Shown one piece after another: positions 1-5,583 of a DNA stretch of 5,704 bases (position 1 is its first letter; each line of letters opens with the position of its first letter). Source of the DNA: JBBQDK01 sp038319625 (GTDB lineage Bacteria > Pseudomonadota > Gammaproteobacteria > JBBQDK01); assembly GCA_038319625.1 (NCBI GenBank), contig JBBQDK010000150.1, positions 1-5,704 on the forward strand, in the 5' to 3' direction. The notes below the pieces were generated by a model. The model worked only from the letters and a program-made list of their open reading frames with translations. It ran no database searches and was not told the DNA's origin. A program made the position numbers and the translations under genes.

Positions 1-30
1 TTTTTGTAAACCGTATGCCGCAAATTACCT

Positions 31-107
31 GGGGTGGGGTTTGTTTTTACACGTACTCAGGGGGTAATTCGGGGCTCGCCTGGGGGGGGGCCCCCCCGCC
101 CCCCCCC
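31..107 (+). repeat. G-run/C-run homopolymer block with G-quadruplex potential
   Basis: Directly visible are G4 at 31-34, G4 at 36-39, G5 at 60-64, G4 at 71-74 and G9 at 82-90, followed at once by C7 at 91-97, one G, and C9 at 99-107. The last G9 can be split into two G4 runs, so 60-90 fits the canonical four-tract quadruplex pattern with loops of 6, 7 and 1 bases. The G9/C7 junction is also self-complementary and could pair as a hairpin instead. No T-run follows, so it is not a typical intrinsic terminator. Homopolymers like these are also common sequencing or assembly errors, so run lengths should not be trusted. Confidence 0.75.
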
Positions 108-129
108 GCCTGTTTGAGCTTGTTGGAAG

Positions 130-158
130 ACCGTTGCTTGCAAGCCCTGTGGTATCCT
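130..158 (+). promoter_or_regulatory. Possible weak sigma-70 promoter of citrate synthase
   Basis: TATCCT at 153-158 matches four of six bases of the -10 consensus and is preceded directly by TGG (150-152), an extended -10 motif. The -35 position 17 bases upstream (130-135, ACCGTT) is poor, as expected for an extended -10 promoter. Transcription would begin near 165, leaving a leader of about 28 bases before the start codon. A perfect 10-base palindrome, GCTTGCAAGC (136-145), lies in the spacer and could be an operator, but I recognise no specific regulator. Confidence 0.3.
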
Positions 159-192
159 CACGCATTAACTCACGACGTAGCAGGAACTGGCT

Positions 193-1350
193 ATGAACGA
201 ATACCTGCCCGGTCTGCAGGGCGTGCCGGCCGCAAAATCCAATATTTCCAATCTGGACGGCCAGACCGGCATCCTCACCTATCGCGGCTACCGGATCCAG
301 GAGCTGGCCGAACAGAGTAACTTCGAAGAAGTGGCGTTGCTGCTGCTCGACGGTGCATTGCCGACCAGTACCGAACTGGATTCCTTCGACGTGCAGTTGC
401 GCAAGAATCGCCCGGTCAAATACAACATCCGCGAGATGATGAAGTACCTGCCGGTTTCCGGTCATCCCATGGACCTGTTGCAGACTGCGGTGGCCAGTCT
501 CGGCATGTTCTATCCCGGGGACGATTGTTTGACCGGTGAAGGTTTTTGTGCCGACCTTAATTACGTGCACAACATGTCGGTCAAAATCATCGCCCGTATG
601 CCCACGCTGGTAACGATGTGGGAGCACATCCGCAATGGCTACGATCCGATCGTGCCGCGCGATGACCTGTCCTACGCCGAGAATTTTCTGTATATGCTGC
701 ACGGCAAGGAGCCCGACCCATTTCTGGCCAGCATTATGGACACCTGCCTGGTGCTGCACGCCGAACACACCATCAATGCCTCGACGTTTGCCGCCCTGGT
801 CGCGGCGTCGACACTGGCCAGTCCCTATCTCGTGGTCGCCGCGGCGATCGGCACGCTGGCCGGCCCTTTGCACGGCGGTGCCAACCAGCGCGTGGTGGAA
901 ATGCTCCGGGAGATCGGGTCACCCGACAAGGTCAAGCATTGGGTGGATAAGAAGCTGGCGGCGAAGGAAAAAATCTGGGGCATGGGGCATCGTGAGTACA
1001 AGGTCAAAGATCCGCGCGCCATCATTCTGCAGAAACTGATGGAAAAGCTCGTGAAGCATCGTGGCGGTAGAATCAGCCCGATATTCGAGACGGCCCTGGC
1101 TCTTGAAGCGGCCTGCGAGGCGCAGCTCGCGCCCAAAGGTGTGTATGCCAATGTGGATTTCTACTCCGGCATTCTCTATTCCGAGATGGGCATCCCGCCC
1201 GATCAATTCACTTCGGTTTTTGCGGTGGCGCGTTCCGCTGGCTGGCTGGCGCATTGGCGCGAGCAATTGGCGGACAATCGCATTTTCCGTCCCACCCAGG
1301 TCTACATCGGCGAAGACATTCGCCAGTATGTCCCGATAGGACAGCGATAG
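193..1350 (+). CDS. gltA: Citrate synthase (short, cyanobacterial-like type)
   Basis: Condenses oxaloacetate with acetyl-CoA to citrate, the entry step of the TCA cycle, in the cytoplasm. The 385-residue product begins with the family's N-terminal pattern (PGLQGVPAAKSNIS, then DGQTGILTYRGYRI around residues 22-35). It carries the conserved active-site blocks: HAEHTINAS (189-197), GPLHGGAN with H227, GMGHREYK with H266, and NVDFYSG with D322. H227, H266 and D322 correspond to the catalytic and substrate-binding His, His and Asp of the family. E. coli GltA has about 427 residues with an extra N-terminal region that is absent here. Length and motifs resemble the shorter citrate synthases of cyanobacteria and Gram-positive bacteria. 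The ATG is preceded by AGGAA (182-186) with six bases of spacing. 2-methylcitrate synthase (PrpC) has a similar length and cannot be wholly excluded, but no prp genes are visible and the N-terminus looks like citrate synthase. Confidence 0.9.
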   Translation: MNEYLPGLQGVPAAKSNISNLDGQTGILTYRGYRIQELAEQSNFEEVALLLLDGALPTSTELDSFDVQLRKNRPVKYNIREMMKYLPVSGHPMDLLQTAVASLGMFYPGDDCLTGEGFCADLNYVHNMSVKIIARMPTLVTMWEHIRNGYDPIVPRDDLSYAENFLYMLHGKEPDPFLASIMDTCLVLHAEHTINASTFAALVAASTLASPYLVVAAAIGTLAGPLHGGANQRVVEMLREIGSPDKVKHWVDKKLAAKEKIWGMGHREYKVKDPRAIILQKLMEKLVKHRGGRISPIFETALALEAACEAQLAPKGVYANVDFYSGILYSEMGIPPDQFTSVFAVARSAGWLAHWREQLADNRIFRPTQVYIGEDIRQYVPIGQR

Positions 1351-1409
1351 CGGTCTTTGAGATGCGGTAGCAGGGTCTCGCGAAACTACTGAGTACAGTG
1401 AGCGTTCTG
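1351..1409. other. Convergent intergenic gap without a clear terminator
   Basis: This gap separates the stop codons of two converging genes, citrate synthase (+) and anmK (-). I found only very short complementary pairs, such as GAGA with TCTC and ACTG with CAGT, and no GC-rich stem followed by a T-run on either strand. Termination may therefore be Rho-dependent or may occur inside the opposing gene. Confidence 0.5.
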
Positions 1410-2534
1410 TTACTTGACGCCCGCTGTGTAAATCCCGCCCAGCACCACCGGCGCTCGTGCACCGGTCACGCCCGGCAGATTGCCCGGCTTGCCTGCCAGC
1501 GTCAGTTTGGCCAGCCAGGCGAAGGCCAGCGCTTCCACCCAATCCGGGTTCAGGCCCAGACTCAGTGTCGATGCCACGCTCAGCCCCGGCAGGGCATCTG
1601 TCAGCTGTCGCATGAGTGTGTCGTTGTGTGCGCCGCCTCCGCAGACCAGGGCCCGCTGCGTAGTGGGCGCGAAATGCCGGATTGCGGACGCGCAGGATCG
1701 GGCTGTCAGAGCAACCAGACTGGCTTGTACCTCAGCAGGGGTCGGTTCGGTATCGAGTTGTGCCAGTATTGTTTCCAGCCATGCCATGTTGAAGTGCTCG
1801 CGCCCTGTGCTCTTGGGAGGTGGGCGCTGAAAATAGGCATCGCTCAGCAATGCCACCAGCAGAGGCTCATGATGTGGCGCACTGGCGGCCCAGCGGCCCC
1901 CGTTATCCAGCGGTACGTCCTTATGCCGCGCGATCCAGGCATCCATCAGCACATTACCCGGGCCGGTGTCGAAACCGGTCACGACCTGCTGTGGGTCGCG
2001 TGGCAGTACCGTGATGTTTGCCATGCCGCCAATGTTCAGTACCACGCGGTCTTCATCGGGGTTGCGCAACACCGCGGCGTGAAAGGCCGGTACCAGCGGC
2101 GCGCCCTGACCGCCTGCCGCCAGGTCGCGCCTTCGGAAATCCGCGACGGTGGTGATGCCGGTACATTCGACGATGACATTCGGGTCACCGATCTGCACCG
2201 TGAAAGGTGTGGCGCCATCGGGCACGTGACGCACTGTCTGGCCATGGCTGCCAATCGCACACACTGACGAGGCCGACGTTGCCGCATGTTGCAGCAATGT
2301 GAGCGCGGCTTCAGCAAACAAATGGCCAAGACGCACGTCGAGTTCGGCCATTTGCCGCAATTCATCCGCGCTACCGCCATGACAGAGCGCCAGCAATTGC
2401 GTGCGCAATGCGGCGGGGAGCGGGTGGCTGTGTGTGGCGATCTGATGCGGCGTGGGTGACGCCAGATCGACCAGGACCGCATCGATGGCATCCAGGCTGG
2501 TGCCCGACATCAGGCCAATGAAAAGTTCAGGCAT
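1410..2534 (-). CDS. anmK: Anhydro-N-acetylmuramic acid kinase
   Basis: Cytoplasmic peptidoglycan-recycling kinase. It cleaves the 1,6-anhydro ring of anhMurNAc and phosphorylates the sugar with ATP, giving MurNAc-6-phosphate. The 374 residues match the usual length of about 365-370. Visible family motifs in order are the N-terminal phosphate-binding GLMSGTSLDAID (7-18), GSHGQTVRH (95-103), the DFRRRDLAAGGQGAPLVPAF block (132-151), NIGGMANIT (167-175), GFDTGPGN (187-194), CGGGAHN (298-304) and GNLPGVTGA (351-359). D189 in GFDTGPGN probably corresponds to the catalytic Asp described in Pseudomonas AnmK (from memory of the family). The ATG places GLMSGTS at the normal distance from the N-terminus, although no Shine-Dalgarno sequence is evident upstream. 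It lies 129 bp downstream of the M23 endopeptidase on the same strand, with no strong promoter between, so cotranscription is likely. Confidence 0.95.
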   Translation of the reverse strand: MPELFIGLMSGTSLDAIDAVLVDLASPTPHQIATHSHPLPAALRTQLLALCHGGSADELRQMAELDVRLGHLFAEAALTLLQHAATSASSVCAIGSHGQTVRHVPDGATPFTVQIGDPNVIVECTGITTVADFRRRDLAAGGQGAPLVPAFHAAVLRNPDEDRVVLNIGGMANITVLPRDPQQVVTGFDTGPGNVLMDAWIARHKDVPLDNGGRWAASAPHHEPLLVALLSDAYFQRPPPKSTGREHFNMAWLETILAQLDTEPTPAEVQASLVALTARSCASAIRHFAPTTQRALVCGGGAHNDTLMRQLTDALPGLSVASTLSLGLNPDWVEALAFAWLAKLTLAGKPGNLPGVTGARAPVVLGGIYTAGVK

Positions 2535-2663
2535 AGAGTGGGTTGAGTACCAAGCTTGAAGTCAGCCAATGGTAGCAAGTGGCAGGCGGTGGTGGTAGGT
2601 GCGCTGCCGACTGCTGTTGGTGGAGAGCCACTGGCCTGTGACGAACAGTGGGATAGAGCGCGA
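2535..2663 (-). other. Intergenic region within the endopeptidase-anmK unit
   Basis: This gap lies between the TGA stop of the M23 gene and the anmK start. It contains an inverted repeat, CCACTG (2628-2633) with CAGTGG (2646-2651), separated by 12 bases. It could form a modest stem in the minus-strand transcript just after the M23 stop. No T-run follows on the minus strand, so it does not look like an intrinsic terminator; it could be a processing or attenuation structure, or chance. I found no well-spaced -35/-10 pair for anmK and no AGGAGG-like sequence directly before its ATG. Confidence 0.4.
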
Positions 2664-4064
2664 TCAGGGCTGCCGGTACGCCACCATCACATGCTCCAGC
2701 AGGTTGAGCTGTGACAACATCGGCTGGGTCTTGGCAAGGAAATCCGGCCGGTACTTGGCGAGAATAGGTTCTGCGATGATGCTCTTGATGGTAAGTGGAT
2801 TGCGGTATTGCCCGTCGATATGCACTTCATAATGCAGGTGAGGTCCGGTAGCCAGACCGGTCATGCCGACAAAGGCGATGACCTGCCCCTGATTGACGCG
2901 CATGCCGCGATGCAGACCTTTTGCAAAGCGCGACAGGTGACCGTAGAGCGTGCTGATGTGTTTGTTGTGCTGCAATTCGACGACGTTACCGTAGCCGTGC
3001 TTGGTGCCGACGAAGGTGACCACGGCATCGCTGGTGGCCTTTACCGGCGTGCCGATCGGTGCGGCGTAGTCCACACCCTTGTGCGCGCGGATGCGGTTCA
3101 ATATCGGATGCATGCGGGCCAGACTGAAACCCGAGCTGATGCGAGTGTATTCAACCGGTGTGCGGAGCAGCGCCTTGCGCAGATTACTGCCGTCGGGTGC
3201 ATAGTAGGCGACTTGACCGTTGGAGTCTTTGTAGCGCAAGGCGCGGTATGTCTTGCCGCGGTTCTTGAATTCGGCGGCGAAGATATCGCCGTCACGGACC
3301 TTCTTGCCGTCGACGTAATCTTCCTCGAAGACCACGGCGAAACTGTCGCCGTCACGGATACCGAGTGCGAAATCGACATCCCAGCCGAAGATCTTGATCA
3401 GTTTGAGTGTGATGTTGTCCGCCACGCCGGCGGTTTGGGCCGCCTCAAACAGGGAGGAGTGGATCACCGCACTGGCACGTGCCAGGCGATGGTCAATGGG
3501 GCGTTCGACCATAGTGGAATGAAAGCCGTCTTGCTTGCTCACTATCTTCAGAATGTGCACGGCATCGGTGTCGTAGGTCAATTCCTGGAGCTGACCCTTG
3601 GCGTCGACCTTGAACTTGAAGGACTCGCCGGGATGCAGGTGCTTGAGGTTGGCAGTGTCCGAATTCAGGTCGACTATTTGCTGTAGCTGGTTGGCGTCGA
3701 CGCCGATGCGGCTGAAAATTCCGCCCAGCGTATCGCCGGATTTGACGCTGACAGTGAACCACTCAGCGTCCGGCGCGTCGTTGCCCGTGGTGACACTTTC
3801 GGCACTGTTGTCGGGGCTTGTCTGTGGCAAGGCCAGGGGCAGCGTGATGGCATTATTCGCTGTCAGATCCTGTGGCAGCTTGCTGGAGACTGCTGCGGTG
3901 CGCGTTGCGTTGGCCTGATGCGACATTCCCCCCAGCAGTAGGGAGGTGATGATCAGCGAGCTGCCCAGTGCGAGTAGCCAAAGTCTACGGGAGGGGTGCT
4001 TGGAGGGCGTACTTCCCGGGCCATCCATTGTGGCTTTGTGATTGTTTAGCAAGTAGTTACCCAC
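2664..4064 (-). CDS. mepM: Membrane-anchored LysM/M23 peptidoglycan endopeptidase (MepM-like)
   Basis: Zinc metalloendopeptidase expected to cut peptide cross-links in periplasmic peptidoglycan so that new strands can be inserted. The 466-residue protein has a short basic N-terminus and one hydrophobic segment (about 28-47), acting as signal anchor or uncleaved signal. A variable Ser/Thr/Pro-rich linker follows, then a LysM/OapA-like domain (about 102-155, with VKSGDTLGGIF and HPGESFKF), then a middle domain typical of MepM/Csd3 proteins. The C-terminal M23 domain has Zn ligands in HKGVD (H328, D332) and HLH (H411), and catalytic histidines H376 (YGHL) and H409. All key residues are present, so it should be an active enzyme rather than a degenerate NlpD/EnvC-like activator. 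The GTG start is supported by GAGGG six bases upstream; an internal ATG at residue 13 has no such site. The symbol is by family resemblance; the exact bond cleaved is inferred. Confidence 0.9.
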   Translation of the reverse strand: MGNYLLNNHKATMDGPGSTPSKHPSRRLWLLALGSSLIITSLLLGGMSHQANATRTAAVSSKLPQDLTANNAITLPLALPQTSPDNSAESVTTGNDAPDAEWFTVSVKSGDTLGGIFSRIGVDANQLQQIVDLNSDTANLKHLHPGESFKFKVDAKGQLQELTYDTDAVHILKIVSKQDGFHSTMVERPIDHRLARASAVIHSSLFEAAQTAGVADNITLKLIKIFGWDVDFALGIRDGDSFAVVFEEDYVDGKKVRDGDIFAAEFKNRGKTYRALRYKDSNGQVAYYAPDGSNLRKALLRTPVEYTRISSGFSLARMHPILNRIRAHKGVDYAAPIGTPVKATSDAVVTFVGTKHGYGNVVELQHNKHISTLYGHLSRFAKGLHRGMRVNQGQVIAFVGMTGLATGPHLHYEVHIDGQYRNPLTIKSIIAEPILAKYRPDFLAKTQPMLSQLNLLEHVMVAYRQP

Positions 4065-4070
4065 AATATT

Positions 4071-4075
4071 CCCTC
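4071..4075 (-). promoter_or_regulatory. Shine-Dalgarno fixing the GTG start of the endopeptidase
   Basis: The minus strand reads GAGGG here, followed by six bases (AATATT) and then GTG at 4064-4062. The next in-frame start, an ATG at 4028-4026, has no purine-rich site in front of it. This favours the GTG and a 466-residue protein. Confidence 0.7.
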
Positions 4076-4094
4076 AATGAAATCGCGCCGCCGT

Positions 4095-4123
4095 ACCTTA
4101 GCCCGTGAGGCTGGAGGGGTCAA
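4095..4123 (-). promoter_or_regulatory. Sigma-70 promoter for the endopeptidase-anmK operon
   Basis: On the minus strand, TTGACC (4123-4118) matches five of six bases of the -35 consensus. It is followed after exactly 17 bases by TAAGGT (4100-4095), a weaker -10 that keeps the T, A and final T. Transcription would begin near 4088, giving a leader of about 24 bases that contains the GAGGG ribosome-binding site. Position and spacing fit well; the -10 is the weak part. Confidence 0.55.
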
Positions 4124-4142
4124 GAATTTTTCCCCTATAGAC

Positions 4143-4172
4143 TTGACGGCACTGTGATCTGGAATTTGTCAT
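4143..4172 (+). promoter_or_regulatory. Possible sigma-70 promoter for tyrS
   Basis: TTGACG (4143-4148) matches five of six bases of the -35 consensus. TGTCAT (4167-4172), 18 bases on, matches four of six bases of the -10. Transcription would start near 4180, giving a leader of roughly 95 bases. The -10 overlaps the left arm of an inverted repeat. Alternatives are a TATAGA at 4136-4141 with no good -35, and TTGTTG (4181-4186) with CATAAC (4205-4210). The choice of start is uncertain and decides which parts of the leader structure are transcribed. Confidence 0.4.
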
Positions 4173-4253
4173 CAATGTGCTTGTTGCAATGAACGTGCCT
4201 TTAGCATAACTGCTGGCCGCAGCTGCTGTATGTTAACCTTGTCACATTGATGA
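4169..4253 (+). repeat. Nested inverted repeats in the tyrS upstream region
   Basis: TCATCAATGTG (4169-4179) and CACATTGATGA (4243-4253) are perfect 11-base inverted repeats. Nested inside are TTAGCATA (4201-4208) and TATGTTAA (4229-4236), which pair over eight positions with one G-U. Inside those, GCTG (4212-4215) pairs with CAGC (4220-4223) around a GCCG loop. In RNA this would be a long three-tier stem ending nine bases before the tyrS Shine-Dalgarno. In DNA the outer arms have centres 74 bp apart, about seven helical turns, which would suit a looping operator. I recognise no known riboswitch, T-box or ribosomal-protein site. Confidence 0.55.
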
Positions 4254-4262
4254 ACTTGCTGT

Positions 4263-4268
4263 GGAGGG
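4263..4268 (+). promoter_or_regulatory. Shine-Dalgarno fixing the ATG start of tyrS
   Basis: GGAGGG lies four bases before ATG 4273. An in-frame GTG at 4261 overlaps this site and has no purine-rich sequence upstream, so translation most likely begins at 4273 and the protein loses the first four residues of the longer frame. Confidence 0.75.
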
Positions 4269-4272
4269 CGCT

Positions 4273-5493
4273 ATGGCGTCGGCTGGAGAAGCACTGGCGC
4301 TGATCAAGCGCGGTGCTCAGGATCTGTTGTTGGAGCATGAATTGGTGCAGAAACTGGCGCGCGGCACACCGCTGCGCGTGAAGGCCGGATTCGACCCCAC
4401 GGCGCCGGATCTGCATCTCGGACATACGGTCCTGATCAACAAACTTCGCCAGTTCCAAGACTTGGGACACCATGTTTTGTTCTTGATCGGCGATTTTACC
4501 GGCATGATCGGCGATCCTACCGGGAAAAACGTCACCCGCAAGCCCTTGAGTCGCGACCAGGTCCGCGACAATGCCAAGAGTTATGAAGAGCAGATCTTCA
4601 AGATTCTGGATCCGGAAAAGACCGAGGTGCTGTTCAATTCCAGCTGGATGGGGACGATGAGCGCCGCCGACCTCGTGCAATTGGCGGCCAGACATACCGT
4701 GGCGCGGATGCTGGAGCGGGATGATTTCGACAAGCGTTATAAAGAAGGTCAGCCGATCGCGATCCACGAGTTCCTCTATCCCTTGATACAGGGCTATGAC
4801 TCGGTGGCCATGCGTGCCGATATCGAACTTGGCGGCACCGATCAGCGTTTCAATCTGCTGATGGGGCGCGAACTACAGAAACAGTATGGCCAAGAGCCAC
4901 AGGTGGTGCTGACCATGCCGCTGCTCGAGGGATTGGATGGCATCAACAAGATGTCGAAGTCACTGGGCACTTTCATCGCCATTACCGATGCGCCTGACGA
5001 CATGTTCGGCAAATTGATGAGCATTTCGGATCAACTCATGTGGCGCTACTTCGAATTGTTGTCCTTTCGCGCGTTGAGCGAGATTACCGCGCTGCGCGCT
5101 GCGATTGCCGCCGGCCGCAATCCGCGCGATGTAAAATTCGAATTAGCGCGCGAACTGGTGGCGCGCTTTCACGCCCCCGCCGCCGCCGAACGTGCGCAGC
5201 AGAATTTCACCAGCCGTTTTGCCGAAAAAACCCTGCCTACGGACCTGCCGGAAGTGGCGATTTATTGCACTGCGGGAGAATTGGGCATGGCCCTTGTAGC
5301 CGCCCTCACCAGTAGCGGGGTACAGCTGGCGGCAAGTCGCAGCGAAGCCCGCCGTAAGGTGGCCGAGGGCGCGGTGCGCATCGATGGCGAGAAGGCCACC
5401 GACCCCCAGCTGCGGCTTGCTGCGGGGGCGGCCTATACCTTGCAGCTTGGGCCGCGGCGTTTCGCCCGCGTGTCTATAAAGAAAAGTCAATAA
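4273..5493 (+). CDS. tyrS: Tyrosine--tRNA ligase
   Basis: Charges tRNA-Tyr with tyrosine via a tyrosyl-adenylate; cytoplasmic, essential, class I synthetase. The product has 406 residues from ATG 4273. The HIGH signature appears as HLGH (48-51), preceded by the GFDPTAPDL stretch. The tyrosine-binding region includes IQGYDSVAMRADIELGGTDQ (about 173-192). The second signature KMSKS is perfect (226-230). A C-terminal S4 RNA-binding domain is recognisable around 350-385 (SRSEARRKVAEGAVRIDGEK). The HLGH type and the overall pattern fit the TyrZ-like bacterial subfamily found in many Pseudomonas-type genomes rather than E. coli TyrS; this subfamily call is from memory of the families. It runs divergently from the endopeptidase operon and directly precedes rrn promoters, as I recall for Pseudomonas tyrZ. 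A structured leader may regulate it. Confidence 0.95.
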   Translation: MASAGEALALIKRGAQDLLLEHELVQKLARGTPLRVKAGFDPTAPDLHLGHTVLINKLRQFQDLGHHVLFLIGDFTGMIGDPTGKNVTRKPLSRDQVRDNAKSYEEQIFKILDPEKTEVLFNSSWMGTMSAADLVQLAARHTVARMLERDDFDKRYKEGQPIAIHEFLYPLIQGYDSVAMRADIELGGTDQRFNLLMGRELQKQYGQEPQVVLTMPLLEGLDGINKMSKSLGTFIAITDAPDDMFGKLMSISDQLMWRYFELLSFRALSEITALRAAIAAGRNPRDVKFELARELVARFHAPAAAERAQQNFTSRFAEKTLPTDLPEVAIYCTAGELGMALVAALTSSGVQLAASRSEARRKVAEGAVRIDGEKATDPQLRLAAGAAYTLQLGPRRFARVSIKKSQ

Positions 5494-5530
5494 CAACAAA
5501 TGGATAAGCCCAAAAAAGGCTAAGTTGTTG
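5494..5530 (+). terminator. Weak stem-loop after tyrS (doubtful terminator)
   Basis: CAACAA (5494-5499) begins right after the TAA stop and pairs with TTGTTG (5525-5530). Inside, AGCC (5507-5510) pairs with GGCT (5518-5521) around a seven-base A-rich loop. The outer stem is AT-rich and no T-run follows, so this is a poor intrinsic terminator. The A-run (5512-5517) lies at about -55 to -60 of rrn P1, so the same stretch may instead act as its upstream (UP-like) element. Confidence 0.3.
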
Positions 5531-5537
5531 CAAAGCG

Positions 5538-5565
5538 TTGACAGGGGCTGCACCGGCCCTATAAT
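5538..5565 (+). promoter_or_regulatory. rrn P1 promoter
   Basis: A perfect -35 TTGACA (5538-5543), a 16-base spacer and a perfect -10 TATAAT (5560-5565) are followed by a GC-rich discriminator (GCGCGCCC). This combination is the hallmark of stringently controlled bacterial rRNA promoters and closely resembles E. coli rrn P1. Transcription should start near 5572. Expected control is by (p)ppGpp/DksA and the concentration of the initiating nucleotide, by analogy. An A-rich stretch upstream may serve as an UP element; I could not define Fis sites. Confidence 0.9.
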
Positions 5566-5583
5566 GCGCGCCCTCAGCAGATA

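Larger units (their letters stand above)
1..192. other. Non-coding upstream region of citrate synthase
   Basis: I see no credible gene here. Reading frames that cross this stretch are extensions or shadows of the citrate synthase frame and run through the homopolymer block, so they are unlikely to be real. The left part (1-60) is T- and G-rich, the middle (60-110) is a dense G-run/C-run block, and the right part (111-192) is ordinary sequence with a possible promoter and the citrate synthase ribosome-binding site. The gene that lies to the left of the window cannot be inferred from what is visible. Confidence 0.7.

Noticed and set aside
123..138. Sigma-54 type promoter (TTGGAA ... TTGC) before citrate synthase
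   Set aside because: The GG and GC are separated by nine bases instead of the required ten, and the -24 element lacks the usual GCAC.
25..873. Long open frame on the minus strand opposite citrate synthase
   Set aside because: It is antisense to a clear citrate synthase gene, passes through the homopolymer block and resembles no family I know. It is a by-product of the GC-rich codon pattern.
1329..1343. TGTCC-CGATA-GGACA hairpin at the end of citrate synthase as terminator
   Set aside because: Only five pairs, still inside the coding sequence, and no T-run follows.
1398..2267. Long plus-strand frame opposite anmK
   Set aside because: anmK on the minus strand has complete family motifs; the opposing frame is rich in Cys, Gln and His with no recognisable domain.
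2808..3686. Long plus-strand frame opposite the endopeptidase
   Set aside because: It mirrors a well-supported M23 protein and has no ribosome-binding site or domain that I can recognise.
4095..4123. MerR-type metal-responsive promoter (TTGACC ... TAAGGT)
   Set aside because: MerR-family promoters have a 19-20 base spacer with a tight dyad inside; here the spacer is a normal 17 and the dyad is only AGCC/GGCT.
4173..4272. T-box riboswitch for tyrS
   Set aside because: The leader is too short, I see no T-box core motif or terminator/antiterminator pair, and the context is gammaproteobacterial.
4261..4272. GTG at 4261 as the tyrS start
   Set aside because: It overlaps the GGAGGG site and has no ribosome-binding sequence of its own; ATG 4273 is better placed.
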